A stretch of DNA of 64,000 nucleotides, from positions 11,215 through 75,214 of the forward strand of contig DBTM01000060.1 in assembly GCA_002307055.1 (NCBI GenBank). The letters run 5' to 3'. The translations under genes and the position numbers were made by a program. Positions 25,351-34,485 of the stretch are shown piece after piece (within the stretch, counting starts at the first letter, position 1; each line of letters opens with the position of its first letter). The notes beneath the pieces are model-generated. The model saw nothing but the letters and a program-made list of their open reading frames with translations. It searched no databases and was not told the DNA's origin. The DNA is from Clostridiales bacterium UBA1316 (GTDB taxonomy: Bacteria; Bacillota; Clostridia; Oscillospirales; Oscillospiraceae).

Positions 25351-25486
25351 TAATACCTCTAAAGCGTCTATACTTTAAACAAACGACAGATCTTTGCTAA
25401 TTAAAAAACGCAATAATATATATCCCATTAGCAAAATATGTTATAATGGCAGAAATACAGTCACCCATAACCGAAAGGAAATTTTT

Positions 25487-27121
25487 ATGAAGAAGAAAAT
25501 CATTGCGATAGTGATTCTCGTTATTATATTTGCCGGCATTATCTTTTTAACGTCGCCCAATTTAAATCCACTCTACGGAGAGGGGCTCGCGTTTTGGGCT
25601 TTCGTGATTACTGTTTTCTGTGCCGTCCTTTTTCTCAGCAGCGTCGGTACAAAGAATGTTGTCTACCAGCGTGACGGCGTCATCAAATATTCGGTTCCCA
25701 AAAAAGGGCGCAGATTTGTGCTCATTGCGGCGATACCGTGGGGAATCCTGATTCTGCTGGCTATCTATTCCAGCGCGCTCTTTCACGTCAACGCGTATAA
25801 GAATCAGATGCCCGAGCCTGAGGTCCGTGAATTTGCGTCGGATGTACAGCCGATTGACGTCAACCAGCTGCCTGTTGTTGACAGCGAGCTGGCGTCTATC
25901 TTAGCCGACAAAAAGCTCGGCGAAAAGCCCGCACTCGGCAGTCAGGTAACCTTAGGCGACCCAACCATCCAGAAGGTCAACGGCAAGCTCGTCTGGGCGG
26001 TCCCCTTACTGCATTCAGGATTCTTTAAATGGATCTCCAGTACAGAGGGCACACCGGGCTATATCCTTGTGTCCGCCACGAATCCCAGGGATGTCACATA
26101 TGTCGACAGCTATCTGATTAAATACCAGGTAAACGCTTATTTCTTTGACAATCTGCAGCGGCATGTGCGTTTATCCGGCGGATATTTTACAGGTCTAACG
26201 GACTATTCCTTCGAAATAAACGACGAGGGCAGGCCTTATTGGGTTGTCACAACATATAAAAACCTCGTCGGTATCAGCCTTCCCGAGGCGGACGGCGTAA
26301 TTATCGTTGATGCTGCGACCGGAAAAAGCACACGTTACAGTATTGATAATGTCCCCGCGTGGGTTGACCGCGTCCAGCCTCAGGATTACATTATGACCCA
26401 GATTTCCAACCGGGGCAACTATGTCCATGGCTTGTTCAATTTCTCAAATAAAGATAAATACCAAGCGTCTGAGGGTAATGCCATCGTTTATAACAATGAC
26501 CGGTGCTATCTTTATACCGGTCTGACGAGTGTCGGCGCCGATGAAAGCACCATCGGGTTTGTGATGATCGATATGGTCACAAAGACCCCGTACCTTTATC
26601 AGATCAGCGGTGCGACGGAATATGCCGCCCAGCAGTCTGCCGAGGGCAAGGTCCAGAACCTTCATTATCTGGCAACTTTCCCGCTCATCACCAATGTTGA
26701 TGGGCACGCCACATACTTTATGACGCTCAAGGATGACGCGCGGCTTATCAAGCAGTACGCTTTTGTTTCGGTCACCGATTATACAAGCGTCGGCAACGGC
26801 GAGAATATCAGCGATGCGATGTCCAATTTCCGGTCTGTCCTGAAGTCGTCCAGCGGCGGCTCTTCGATTGATACGAGCGGCGAACAGGTAACGCTCCAGG
26901 GTAAAGTCGAGCGGATATCCTCTCAAATCTCCGGCGGGAATACGGTATACTATATCATTCTGGCTGAGCAGCCCGACAAAATCTTCACCGCCGTCGCGGA
27001 TATCAGCCCCGAGCTTTCCCTGACAAGAGAGGGCGACAATGTGAGCCTGAATTATAACAAAGTCGATAAGACCATCATTGATATCGCAACCTTTGACAAC
27101 CTGATGTATACGCAGAAATGA
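25487..27121 (+). CDS. Membrane-anchored extracytoplasmic protein of unknown function
   Basis: ATG 25487 has AAGGAAA nine bases before it; 544 residues. Helices are predicted at about residues 3-22, 32-52 and 80-103. Then comes a large extracytoplasmic domain of some 430 residues, with repeated units suggestive of PepSY-like or propeller folds (DYSFEINDEGRPYWVVTTYK, GVIIVDAATGKSTRYSI). The last 100 residues (LQGKVERISSQISGGNTVYY onward) may be an OB-like domain after a Ser/Gly linker. I do not recognise the family. It forms its own unit between two strong terminators. Confidence 0.7.
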   Translation: MKKKIIAIVILVIIFAGIIFLTSPNLNPLYGEGLAFWAFVITVFCAVLFLSSVGTKNVVYQRDGVIKYSVPKKGRRFVLIAAIPWGILILLAIYSSALFHVNAYKNQMPEPEVREFASDVQPIDVNQLPVVDSELASILADKKLGEKPALGSQVTLGDPTIQKVNGKLVWAVPLLHSGFFKWISSTEGTPGYILVSATNPRDVTYVDSYLIKYQVNAYFFDNLQRHVRLSGGYFTGLTDYSFEINDEGRPYWVVTTYKNLVGISLPEADGVIIVDAATGKSTRYSIDNVPAWVDRVQPQDYIMTQISNRGNYVHGLFNFSNKDKYQASEGNAIVYNNDRCYLYTGLTSVGADESTIGFVMIDMVTKTPYLYQISGATEYAAQQSAEGKVQNLHYLATFPLITNVDGHATYFMTLKDDARLIKQYAFVSVTDYTSVGNGENISDAMSNFRSVLKSSSGGSSIDTSGEQVTLQGKVERISSQISGGNTVYYIILAEQPDKIFTAVADISPELSLTREGDNVSLNYNKVDKTIIDIATFDNLMYTQK

Positions 27122-27129
27122 TATAGAAT

Positions 27130-27169
27130 GAGTAAGCCGTTCATTGATCGAGCGGCTTACTCTTATTAT
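27130..27169 (+). terminator. Terminator of the unknown membrane protein gene
   Basis: GAGTAAGCCG pairs with CGGCTTACTC, then TTATTATA. The remaining 250 bases to the apbE stop hold no recognisable gene; a short open frame ending DTVAKEA at about 27390 could be a remnant but I cannot identify it. Confidence 0.82.
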
Positions 27170-27428
27170 AACCCCTCGTATCCGCTGATTGCCGCCCACA
27201 AACATCCTCCGCATTCAATAAAAAAGATTAATATACATCATCTTACACCAACCATTTAACGCGGCTAATAATGGAGACAAGGAATGCTTTTTGCATAACC
27301 AGAAAACGGTTCCTAACTTGTTCTAAGCGACGCGGTACAGGAGACAATCCTCACCTGCAGCGGCGATACCGTTGCCAAAGAAGCCTGAAAAGGAGAGCGC
27401 CGGATACGCTCGCATACTTATAAACTCT

Positions 27429-28478
27429 TTATTTAACAACATAAGCATCGAATCCCGAGCTCTTGGCAATTGTCCCGTCGCTGAGCACCCAGAGTGCTTC
27501 GGTATCTTTGAGGGCTTCTATAAAAGCTCGGCCTTTCTCCAGCGGCATATTGAATATTGCCGTGGTAAAGCCGTCGGCGAAGCCCGAGTCGGGGCACAAG
27601 ATGGACACAGACTTATAATAATCCGCCGGCATCAGCGTTTGCGGGTTGATGATATGGTGATACTGCTTGCCGCCCACTGTGTAATAGCGTTCATATACGC
27701 CGCTGGTTACAAGCGCTCTGCCGGAGCAGTTGACCGACAGCAATTCGGTCTGCCGACTCAGCTTATCCGGGTTTTGAATCCCGACGACCCATGGTACCTC
27801 ATGATTGTTTTGCTCGAGCTTATGCCCGACAGCCCGCACGTTTCCGCCGACGCTGAGCAGCAGACGGCGGACGCCTTTCCCCTCAAAATAGAGCGCTGTC
27901 TGCTCGGCAGCATAACCCTTAGCAACCGCTCCGACATCCAGACGCATTTTCGGGTCGCTTAAAAAAACAGCGGATCGCTCAAGGTCAATGATGACATTAT
28001 CGATATCGGTATGTTTTGACGCTTCGATGAGCCGGTCCATCGGCGGCAGCGACGCGTGCTCCGGGTCATCAATACCCGCTTCCCTGTATGTGTGCCAAAT
28101 TGCCAAAACAGACCCCATGGCGATATTGACCGCGCCATCAGTCAATTCACACTTCTTTTTTGATAAAAGCAGCAGCTCGATTATACGCGGGTCGACTTTA
28201 ACGGCTCTGATTCCCGCATTATCGTTAATCGTCTTTATGTTATTGATCCCATCATAATTATTATATATATCATAAAGTCTGTTATACTCCTGCAGCTTGC
28301 TTTTCACTGCTTCAGCCAGTGTGGTGAATTCCGCATTACTGCCGGCGTATCCGATGACCGTCGTCACCGTATCAAAAAGCGACAGAAATTCAGCCTGATA
28401 CCGATGCGCGGTTTTTTGCGCGCAGCTTACAGATAGGATCATCATCAGGCACATAAAGAAAATGATAGTTTTTTTCAA
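27429..28478 (-). CDS. apbE: FAD:protein FMN transferase lipoprotein
   Basis: The start is TTG 28478 with GGTGAG upstream; 349 residues. The lipoprotein signal ends at the lipobox of LMMILSVSCAQ, so the enzyme works outside the membrane. ApbE attaches FMN from FAD to a Thr of target proteins by a phosphoester bond. DVGAVAKGYAAEQ, SVGGNVRAVG, TSGVYERYYTVGGK and HHIINPQT are its core motifs. It is the last gene of the operon that begins with ndh2, and the lipoprotein just upstream is the likely substrate. Confidence 0.93.
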   Translation of the reverse strand: MKKTIIFFMCLMMILSVSCAQKTAHRYQAEFLSLFDTVTTVIGYAGSNAEFTTLAEAVKSKLQEYNRLYDIYNNYDGINNIKTINDNAGIRAVKVDPRIIELLLLSKKKCELTDGAVNIAMGSVLAIWHTYREAGIDDPEHASLPPMDRLIEASKHTDIDNVIIDLERSAVFLSDPKMRLDVGAVAKGYAAEQTALYFEGKGVRRLLLSVGGNVRAVGHKLEQNNHEVPWVVGIQNPDKLSRQTELLSVNCSGRALVTSGVYERYYTVGGKQYHHIINPQTLMPADYYKSVSILCPDSGFADGFTTAIFNMPLEKGRAFIEALKDTEALWVLSDGTIAKSSGFDAYVVK

Positions 28479-28510
28479 ATTTTAATGCTCACCCGTTCCA
28501 CCGTCGTATC

Positions 28511-28576
28511 CGTAGGGGTCTGCCCTCTGTTTCCATATAGGCAGCCGCAAGGGCAGACACGAGGTCTGCCCCTACG
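28511..28576. repeat. Intergenic inverted-repeat element
   Basis: CGTAGGGG (28511-28518) pairs with CCCCTACG (28569-28576). GTCTGCCC (28518-28525) and GTCTGCCC (28564-28571) can each pair with GGGCAGAC (28551-28558). The element resembles the GTAGGGGC palindromic repeats found between genes in Clostridia. The inner CCATATAGGCAGCCGCAA recurs with one mismatch at 62921-62938. Confidence 0.7.
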
Positions 28577-28602
28577 AGAACGTTTTATATATTCACAGAT
28601 AT

Positions 28603-29691
28603 CTATACTGTTGCCGTGGCTTTTGTCAGCGCCGCCACGAAGTCACCGATACTGATGGTGACGGACGACTTAATATCGGCGGGAATTGCATAGCCCTTCT
28701 CATCAACGGCAATACCCTCCACCTCGGCGGCTGTCTTGCCGGTCACATATTTAGCAAAAGCGGCCGCTTGCTCCATCCATTCCTTGCCGATACCGGATTC
28801 TTTTTTTAAGCCGTAGGCTTCACCGAGCTCGTCCTTTGTCTGAGGTGTCACCGAAAGATCCGTTGTGATTTTACCCATTGCGGTAAAATTGATGTTACCC
28901 TGTGACGCGTCGAGGACACAGCCGGAGATTTTACCGCCGGCATCCCTTGTGATGGCGGCATAGGTTGAGTTCACCTGCACCAGCCCGGGCTTATCGCCCG
29001 CGGCACTGATGGATTTACTCATCGTGGTAACAATGCCGATGCTTAAGCGGTCTGCCTCCGCAGCGCCGACGCTCTGCGCCATCTTTATCGCTTTTTCAAG
29101 GCATTTTATAAAGCCCCCAATCGAAATTGTGACGGAAGCTTTAAGGTCGGATTGCGTGGTGTAATTTTTTTCATCGACCTTAATGCCCATAACCTGTTCA
29201 GCCGTCATGCCCTCGACATATTTGGCGAAAGCTGCCGCCTGCTCATACCATTCCTTACCGATACCGGATGCTTTTTTAAGACCGTAGGTATCCGCAAGCT
29301 CATTTTTTGTTTTAAAAGTTGTCGTCGGCAGCGTGATCAGCTGGCCTTTTACGTCAAAATAGATCTGAGCCGAAACAGCATCTATGACGCATTTCTGAAT
29401 TTTCCCCTTGGAATCAACAGTGACGGCGATAACCGTCGAGTCCACCTCAGCAAGACCGTTATCCTGGCCGGCATCCGTCGATTTGGAGAGCGCTGTCAGA
29501 ACAGCAAGCCCTGTTTTGGCCGAACCTGCCGAGGAGGATGGCGGCGAGGGCGAGGACGGTGCTGACGAGGAGGGCTTGGATGCCGAGGGTGACGATGACC
29601 CCGACGGAGCCGGTGAGGGGCTTGATTTGCAGCCAAAAAGAAGCGCGGACAGACATACCGCTGTCATTAATAACGTCACGATTCTTTTCAT
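28603..29691 (-). CDS. Two-repeat lipoprotein, probable ApbE-flavinylated electron carrier
   Basis: ATG 29691; 362 residues. The signal MKRIVTLLMTAVCLSALLFGC carries a lipobox (LFGC), followed by a Ser/Pro linker to about residue 55. Two repeats of some 145 residues follow. Each has a VNST/VDST..A.T.D..GKI..CV.DA segment, then GLKK.SGIGKEW.EQAAAFAKYV, and ends in SDLKASVTISIGGF or ADIKSSVTISIGDF. Those ends resemble the D..SGATxxS flavinylation motif of FMN_bind domains with the Thr in register. The arrangement and neighbours match PplA of Listeria, a two-FMN extracellular carrier. The motif is a variant, so flavinylation is inferred. Confidence 0.7.
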   Translation of the reverse strand: MKRIVTLLMTAVCLSALLFGCKSSPSPAPSGSSSPSASKPSSSAPSSPSPPSSSAGSAKTGLAVLTALSKSTDAGQDNGLAEVDSTVIAVTVDSKGKIQKCVIDAVSAQIYFDVKGQLITLPTTTFKTKNELADTYGLKKASGIGKEWYEQAAAFAKYVEGMTAEQVMGIKVDEKNYTTQSDLKASVTISIGGFIKCLEKAIKMAQSVGAAEADRLSIGIVTTMSKSISAAGDKPGLVQVNSTYAAITRDAGGKISGCVLDASQGNINFTAMGKITTDLSVTPQTKDELGEAYGLKKESGIGKEWMEQAAAFAKYVTGKTAAEVEGIAVDEKGYAIPADIKSSVTISIGDFVAALTKATATV

Positions 29692-29752
29692 ATAAACCAT
29701 CCATTCCGCTCGGTTAATCCCCGGTATCCGCATTTTTCTTTTTTATACTTTC

Positions 29753-30667
29753 TCATCTTAACAGTATCCCACCCGCAAAAATTAAAATGATGTGCGCCGT
29801 AATAACCAGTAAAAAATTATTGATTGATATAATAAAGGTTTCCTCTTTTATCTGTTTTTTATTAAATTTATTGATATTTTTTTGGACAGGGATGAGCGTG
29901 AGCAGGACAAGCAGACTCAAGGGCGTCAGGAATCCCGCAATCACCATGACAAGCACGCAGAAATAGGCTATATAATAAAACGCCGAAAAAAGAACAAGCG
30001 CTTTTTTTTTAATGTAATACGGCAGTGTGTACCTGCCCACAGCGATATCGCGGGCAGTATCGCAGATATTGTTAGCCAGCATGATATTTGCTGTGAGGCA
30101 GAACGGTACAAGAGCAAGCAGCAGTAAACCGATGACCGGCACAACGCACACCTGAACGGTCAGAACACCGCCGCGGACAGCATAAGCAAGCAGACCGCCG
30201 ACGGGCATATTGATATAAAATACAATGGCCGGTATGACGAACCCGTAAAAGAAACCAGACACAATTTCACTGTACGGGCCGTGCGAAATAGGCACCGGCC
30301 CAAAGGAATATAAAACACCGAACAGAAAACACAAGCCGCCCAGCAGCAGCACAACAACATCCGTCAGAGCAACAAGATACACACCGAAAAATACGCTGAT
30401 GAGCAGCAATAACGCCGTTATGACCTTTGCGCTCAAACGCGAAAGCTTCAGCTTCTGATTGTTTTTCTTTGTATCGAAATAATTGTTGATCGTCGTAGCC
30501 GACATATCGAAAAAAAGCATACCGATAAAAAACACAAGAGTGCGCCGCGCATCAATTGTATAGCTGCTTGAAACCAGGTAAGCGAGTGCCATCAGAAAAG
30601 GAAAGACGCTCGTTATTTTTGTTTTAATTTCAACATAATCAAGAAATCGTGCTGTTTTGTTCATCAT
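29753..30667 (-). CDS. UbiA-family prenyltransferase (MenA/DmkA-like)
   Basis: ATG 30667 has GGAAG five bases upstream; 304 residues with eight or nine helices. The two Asp-rich motifs are NNYFDTKKNNQ (residues 56-66, with Asn at the usual last Asp) and NNICDTARDIAVGRYTLP (about 190-207). The family attaches polyprenyl chains to aromatic rings; with the polyprenyl synthase next door the product would be a demethylmenaquinone-type quinone. In the Listeria EET locus DmkA and DmkB play these parts. The gene starts 18 bases after the synthase stop. Confidence 0.87.
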   Translation of the reverse strand: MMNKTARFLDYVEIKTKITSVFPFLMALAYLVSSSYTIDARRTLVFFIGMLFFDMSATTINNYFDTKKNNQKLKLSRLSAKVITALLLLISVFFGVYLVALTDVVVLLLGGLCFLFGVLYSFGPVPISHGPYSEIVSGFFYGFVIPAIVFYINMPVGGLLAYAVRGGVLTVQVCVVPVIGLLLLALVPFCLTANIMLANNICDTARDIAVGRYTLPYYIKKKALVLFSAFYYIAYFCVLVMVIAGFLTPLSLLVLLTLIPVQKNINKFNKKQIKEETFIISINNFLLVITAHIILIFAGGILLR

Positions 30668-30685
30668 TAAAGCTTCCATCGTTCT

Positions 30686-31696
30686 TTAATTTCCGACCGG
30701 CAGTCCGGCCGATTGTTCTAACAGCGCTATCAGCTTGTCTTTTTTGTCAGGTATCGACGGCAATAACATGATTATCTTTTTTGTCTTCACGAAATACTCT
30801 GTTATCTTAAGGTGCGTATAAGCCAGGCCGCCTGATGATTCTACCGCTTTTTTAAGTGCGAGCGGCTCTATCCCGCGCATGATCCTGCCGTGCAGGCTCC
30901 TGTCCGTTTTGAGCGCATAGATCAGCGGGAGTGTGACGACACCCGTTTTAAAATCAGACAAAACGGGTTTTTTTGATGTTTTTTGTGGGGCTTGGTAATC
31001 GGCGCAGTCGTCTGCCAGCTGAAAGATAATTCCAAGGTTTCTGCCAAGCTCCAAATATTGATACTTAAAGCTTTCTGTCTCATCAGACAGCAGGAACCCG
31101 GCATAAAATGAAGCCTCGAACATGGCGGCTGTTTTTCCGGTGATAATTTTTAAATATTGCCGCTCTGTGAGCGCAAAATTGCGGTTATTTTGATTCTGGC
31201 GCAGCTCACCGGCCAGTACATCCGTCAGATACTCCGGCATTGTATTGGGGATAAGACTGTACCGATCCTCATGCGGCTTAATCGCTGAGGCCAGCTGCAG
31301 CGCGAGGCAGACTAAATAATCGCCGCATAAGACAGCTGCTTTCTCTCCGAACTTCTTATGAAGTGTTTCAAGGCCGCGCCGCTTGTCGGCATTGTCAATG
31401 ATATCATCATGCACGAGTGTTGCCAGATGCAGCAGCTCAACAGCGGCGGCGATTTGAACGGCATCGCTCACAAGCTGGCCGTCCTGCCGCATCGCGCAGG
31501 TCAGCAGCGAGCGTGCGCGGATATTTTTGCCGACGGCTCTGGACAGGTGACTTGTCAGCCGCCGGATGACGGCGGGGGTGCTTTTTAGCTGATGACTTAT
31601 TTCGCTCTGCGTATGACGAAGCGCTTCGTCATACGCAAGATACTCAAGCGCCTCGGCATTTTGATGGTTTGCAACGCCGATATTTCTATCAGTCAT
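30686..31696 (-). CDS. Polyprenyl diphosphate synthase (HepT/DmkB-like)
   Basis: 336 residues. The first Asp-rich motif is LVHDDIIDNADKRRG (about residue 92) and the second FQLADDCADY (about residue 230). The enzyme elongates farnesyl or geranylgeranyl diphosphate with isopentenyl units to make a quinone side chain. Its ATG overlaps the end of ndh2 by eight bases, so translation is coupled. A dedicated pair of synthase and prenyltransferase inside an NADH dehydrogenase operon points to a private quinone pool. Confidence 0.9.
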   Translation of the reverse strand: MTDRNIGVANHQNAEALEYLAYDEALRHTQSEISHQLKSTPAVIRRLTSHLSRAVGKNIRARSLLTCAMRQDGQLVSDAVQIAAAVELLHLATLVHDDIIDNADKRRGLETLHKKFGEKAAVLCGDYLVCLALQLASAIKPHEDRYSLIPNTMPEYLTDVLAGELRQNQNNRNFALTERQYLKIITGKTAAMFEASFYAGFLLSDETESFKYQYLELGRNLGIIFQLADDCADYQAPQKTSKKPVLSDFKTGVVTLPLIYALKTDRSLHGRIMRGIEPLALKKAVESSGGLAYTHLKITEYFVKTKKIIMLLPSIPDKKDKLIALLEQSAGLPVGN

Positions 31697-33668
31697 GGTA
31701 AATATATAACCGCCTTACCCAGCCGATGTGGCGCCAATGCTTTTTTAAAAGCGGCGTTGCGTAATAATCCAGCCCGAAAACTGTTCCGGCGCCCCAAAGA
31801 AATGCAGCCGCCGCAAAAACCATCCAGAAATTTGAGAGATACAAGCCGGTCGTGGTTGTAAACAGGAACAGGAGAATGAGTGAAGCAATGCTCGAAGGTG
31901 TCGTAAAAAGGCCACCGAGGAGCGATAAACCGATAAGAATTTCAATAAAAACGATTATGACCTGCATGATGATCTGCATGGTGTCATACGGTATGATAAG
32001 CATATTGACAAACCAGTTCATAACAGGAATGTCCAGTTTAAACGCGCAGTCGGCAAGTGTCGCGTCTTTAAGCGGTTTGCCGCTGACGAACAGACCTCTG
32101 ATCAAGCCGAGGAAATCAATATTAAACAGCACCTGACCGGCAGTCGAACCCGTATCCGCCAGGCCGCCCGTTGCGCCGGTTACGGTATCACTCGCGGTCT
32201 TGGCTGACGACGCGCCTGTGTTGGTTATGATTTTATTGAACCACTCGGCGGCGCTTCCGAAAAACACACTCAGCTTCGGCGTCACAAGCCAGCTCTCGAC
32301 AATTTTCATGATCCCTTCATACAGCCAGACACAGCCCATCCAAAGCCGGAGCGGCACCATCAAAAAGCTCGGCGTTCTATTGGAAAAATGGCCGCCGACA
32401 AAGCTCCTTTTATTGCGGATTGTAAAAAATTCATGCTTCAAATAACTCGCTATTTTATTCCAGCCAAGCACCTGAGCGAAATAGACGATGTTAATAAAGT
32501 GCTTGACAAACATCGCAGGGAATGACGGTAAATTAACCATGTTTTTTGTGCTGCCGACACGAGCCGCGCCGTAGCGTCCGCCGACGCTGACCATCACGCC
32601 GTGGAATTTAGGCTGATATGCTTCTAATTCATCCTTGCGTTCCCTGCCGGTGATGACACTATAAATATTGTGCGCTATCGTATCGGCGCTCTGCTCGCAG
32701 TTCTCAACCATCTGCGGGACGGAGTCCTTCTCACCTTCGGGAATATAAAAGAGGTTGTCTCCGGCGATATAAACGCTTTCATCATCAACGCTTCTTAAAT
32801 AGCTGTCCGCAGTAAGTCTGCCCCTTTTCTGGCTGGATAGTGTTTCACCAGCCAGAAGCGTTATCGCGGCACCTTCGATGCCGGCAACCCAAATCACCGT
32901 ACCGGCGATATCATTGCTTTTTATGCCGTCTTTCTCAAGCGCTATAAAGTTTTCGCCGATTTGTGCAACCTTTGTATTGAGCTTGACGGTGACACCCATT
33001 TTTTCGAGCCGGCGCTGTATTTTATCCGACAGCTTTTCGGGCAGGCTGGGAACAACCCGGGGCAGGAAGTCAACGTTATAAATTGTCACAAGCCGCCTGT
33101 CTATCTCCATTGCATCACAGAGTACCGGCGCATACTCAGCAAGCTCACCCGCCATTTCTACACCGGTGAAGCCCGCCCCGACGATATAAAAAGATAATAG
33201 CCGACGCTTTTCCTCTTCATCTGTTTCCGACGACGCCTGCCTGAAGCAGTATTGAATCCGGTCCCTGAGCTTTATGGCATCGTCATACGACCACAGCGGA
33301 TACGCATATTCAGGGGCACCCGATATACCGAAATACGTCGGGCGGGAGCCGGCTGCAATAACGAGGAAGTCATAATCATAGCATCCCTTTTTGCAGCGCA
33401 CCTTTTTCTCCTTGAAGTCAAAAGCCTGAGCCGTATCATGTATAAACGCAATGCGTCTTCCCTCAAAAACCTTTCTGTAGCTGATTCGGATACTTTCTTC
33501 ATCAACACGGCTAGCCGCAACCTCGTGCAATTCCGTCAGCATCGTATGATATGGGTTTTTATCTATAACCGTAATGGAAACATCCGGATTATTTCTGAAT
33601 TTCTTTTCAAGCTTCTTTGCCATCAGGATACCTGAATATCCTCCGCCTAGAATAACAATCTTTTTCAT
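31689..33668 (-). CDS. Type II NADH dehydrogenase with DoxX-like membrane tail (Ndh2-like)
   Basis: 659 residues; GAGGG lies five bases before the ATG. Residues 1-400 are an NDH-2 flavoprotein: GGGYSGILMAKKL binds FAD, VGAGFTGVEMAGELAEY binds NADH, and VYIAGDN is the second FAD contact. After residue 430 a membrane part of four to five helices follows (PLRLWMGCVWLYEGIMK to the end), like DoxX/SURF4 proteins. Ordinary NDH-2 has only an amphipathic tail; Listeria Ndh2 of the EET locus is similarly extended. It feeds NADH electrons to the quinone made by the next two genes. Confidence 0.92.
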   Translation of the reverse strand: MKKIVILGGGYSGILMAKKLEKKFRNNPDVSITVIDKNPYHTMLTELHEVAASRVDEESIRISYRKVFEGRRIAFIHDTAQAFDFKEKKVRCKKGCYDYDFLVIAAGSRPTYFGISGAPEYAYPLWSYDDAIKLRDRIQYCFRQASSETDEEEKRRLLSFYIVGAGFTGVEMAGELAEYAPVLCDAMEIDRRLVTIYNVDFLPRVVPSLPEKLSDKIQRRLEKMGVTVKLNTKVAQIGENFIALEKDGIKSNDIAGTVIWVAGIEGAAITLLAGETLSSQKRGRLTADSYLRSVDDESVYIAGDNLFYIPEGEKDSVPQMVENCEQSADTIAHNIYSVITGRERKDELEAYQPKFHGVMVSVGGRYGAARVGSTKNMVNLPSFPAMFVKHFINIVYFAQVLGWNKIASYLKHEFFTIRNKRSFVGGHFSNRTPSFLMVPLRLWMGCVWLYEGIMKIVESWLVTPKLSVFFGSAAEWFNKIITNTGASSAKTASDTVTGATGGLADTGSTAGQVLFNIDFLGLIRGLFVSGKPLKDATLADCAFKLDIPVMNWFVNMLIIPYDTMQIIMQVIIVFIEILIGLSLLGGLFTTPSSIASLILLFLFTTTTGLYLSNFWMVFAAAAFLWGAGTVFGLDYYATPLLKKHWRHIGWVRRLYIYHD

Positions 33669-33708
33669 ATAAGCCCTCTGCCGAAAGATCGAATTTAATA
33701 CTGATTCT

Positions 33709-33736
33709 TATTATATTTGAATAAATTTAGCTAAAT
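33709..33736 (-). promoter_or_regulatory. Probable promoter and operator of the ndh2 operon
   Basis: TATAAT on the minus strand at 33714-33709, 41 bases before the ndh2 start. The 12-bp perfect palindrome ATTTAGCTAAAT (33725-33736) covers the spacer and -35 position. The rest of the gap to 33960 has no recognisable gene. Confidence 0.45.
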
Positions 33737-33960
33737 ATACCTGTTGCGCACAGTGTATTATTTGCTAAATCAAGAAACCGTACAGATGCACAGTTTTTAT
33801 CGGTTATATAATTGGCCGGATATTCCTTCGCACACCCATCATTGATGTTACCGCCGCCAATATAATAGCGAGACCTGCCGATTATAAAGATTGCTGAAAT
33901 GAAAGAGGTTCAGAAAACGAAATCGGATATGCCAGATAAGCGTACTCATAAAAATAATTA

Positions 33961-33996
33961 AAAGGACCGTCTCAATTTTTTTGAGGCGGTCCCTTT
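33961..33996 (-). terminator. Terminator of the small coiled-coil gene
   Basis: AAAGGGACCGCCTCAA pairs with TTGAGACGGTCCTTT, with one G-U pair, followed on the minus strand by TAATTATTTTTATG. Confidence 0.85.
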
Positions 33997-34011
33997 AAAA
34001 TTTCAATTCTT

Positions 34012-34245
34012 TTATGCGATATCTTCCTTAGGCTTTACAATGATGTTTGCCAAATCCTGCGTCGTCAATCCGGACTCTTTCAAAAGTTTATTGAGGTTCC
34101 TCAGTTCGGATTGCTCCTGTTCTTCCTGCAATGACGACAATTGAAGTTTGAGTGACTTAATAGTTGCTTCATGTTTGGCTATTTGCGCATTTACTGCTGT
34201 AAGCTCATCTGAAATGTTTCTTTCACGCTTTATTCCGCGCGGCAT
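34012..34245 (-). CDS. Small coiled-coil protein of unknown function
   Basis: 77 residues; GGAGG lies seven bases before the ATG. The N-terminus is basic (MPRGIKRERN), residues 12-52 form a heptad-rich coiled coil (NAQIAKHEATIKSLKLQLSS), and the C-terminus LKESGLTTQDLANIIVKP resembles a small helical DNA- or protein-binding tail. Similar short proteins are common in Clostridia without a known role. Three ATCGAT sites lie just upstream. It is transcribed alone. Confidence 0.75.
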   Translation of the reverse strand: MPRGIKRERNISDELTAVNAQIAKHEATIKSLKLQLSSLQEEQEQSELRNLNKLLKESGLTTQDLANIIVKPKEDIA

Positions 34246-34275
34246 AAACCTTCCTCCTCATTGATGTATCAATTT

Positions 34276-34305
34276 ATCGATATGATCGATTTATTGTTTA
34301 TCGAT
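34276..34305 (-). promoter_or_regulatory. ATCGAT triple upstream of the coiled-coil gene
   Basis: ATCGAT palindromes at 34276, 34285 and 34300 in an AT-rich region directly before the ribosome site. They look like an operator; no clear -35/-10 pair is visible. Confidence 0.35.
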
Positions 34306-34485
34306 GTAAGAAGTATACCGCATGGTTTTCTATTTTATTGTCGAATGCTTGGTTATAATTAACAATTTTTATTCGTCCATATTCATTCTCAAGCTAATGG
34401 AACCAATGACTATGTTTCTCAAACCCCGGCGATTAATAAAACTGATATACTATCCATAATCGCCAGGAATGAACACTTTAAATGT

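Noticed and set aside
26444..27214. 256-residue minus-strand frame
   Set aside because: Antisense to the unknown membrane protein, whose start, signal helix and terminator are well supported.
27372..27962. 196-residue plus-strand frame
   Set aside because: Antisense to apbE, which has all family motifs.
33899..33961. 20-codon frame MKEVQKTKSDMPDKRTHKNN
   Set aside because: No ribosome site or promoter, and it runs into a terminator belonging to the opposite strand. I could not support it as a gene.
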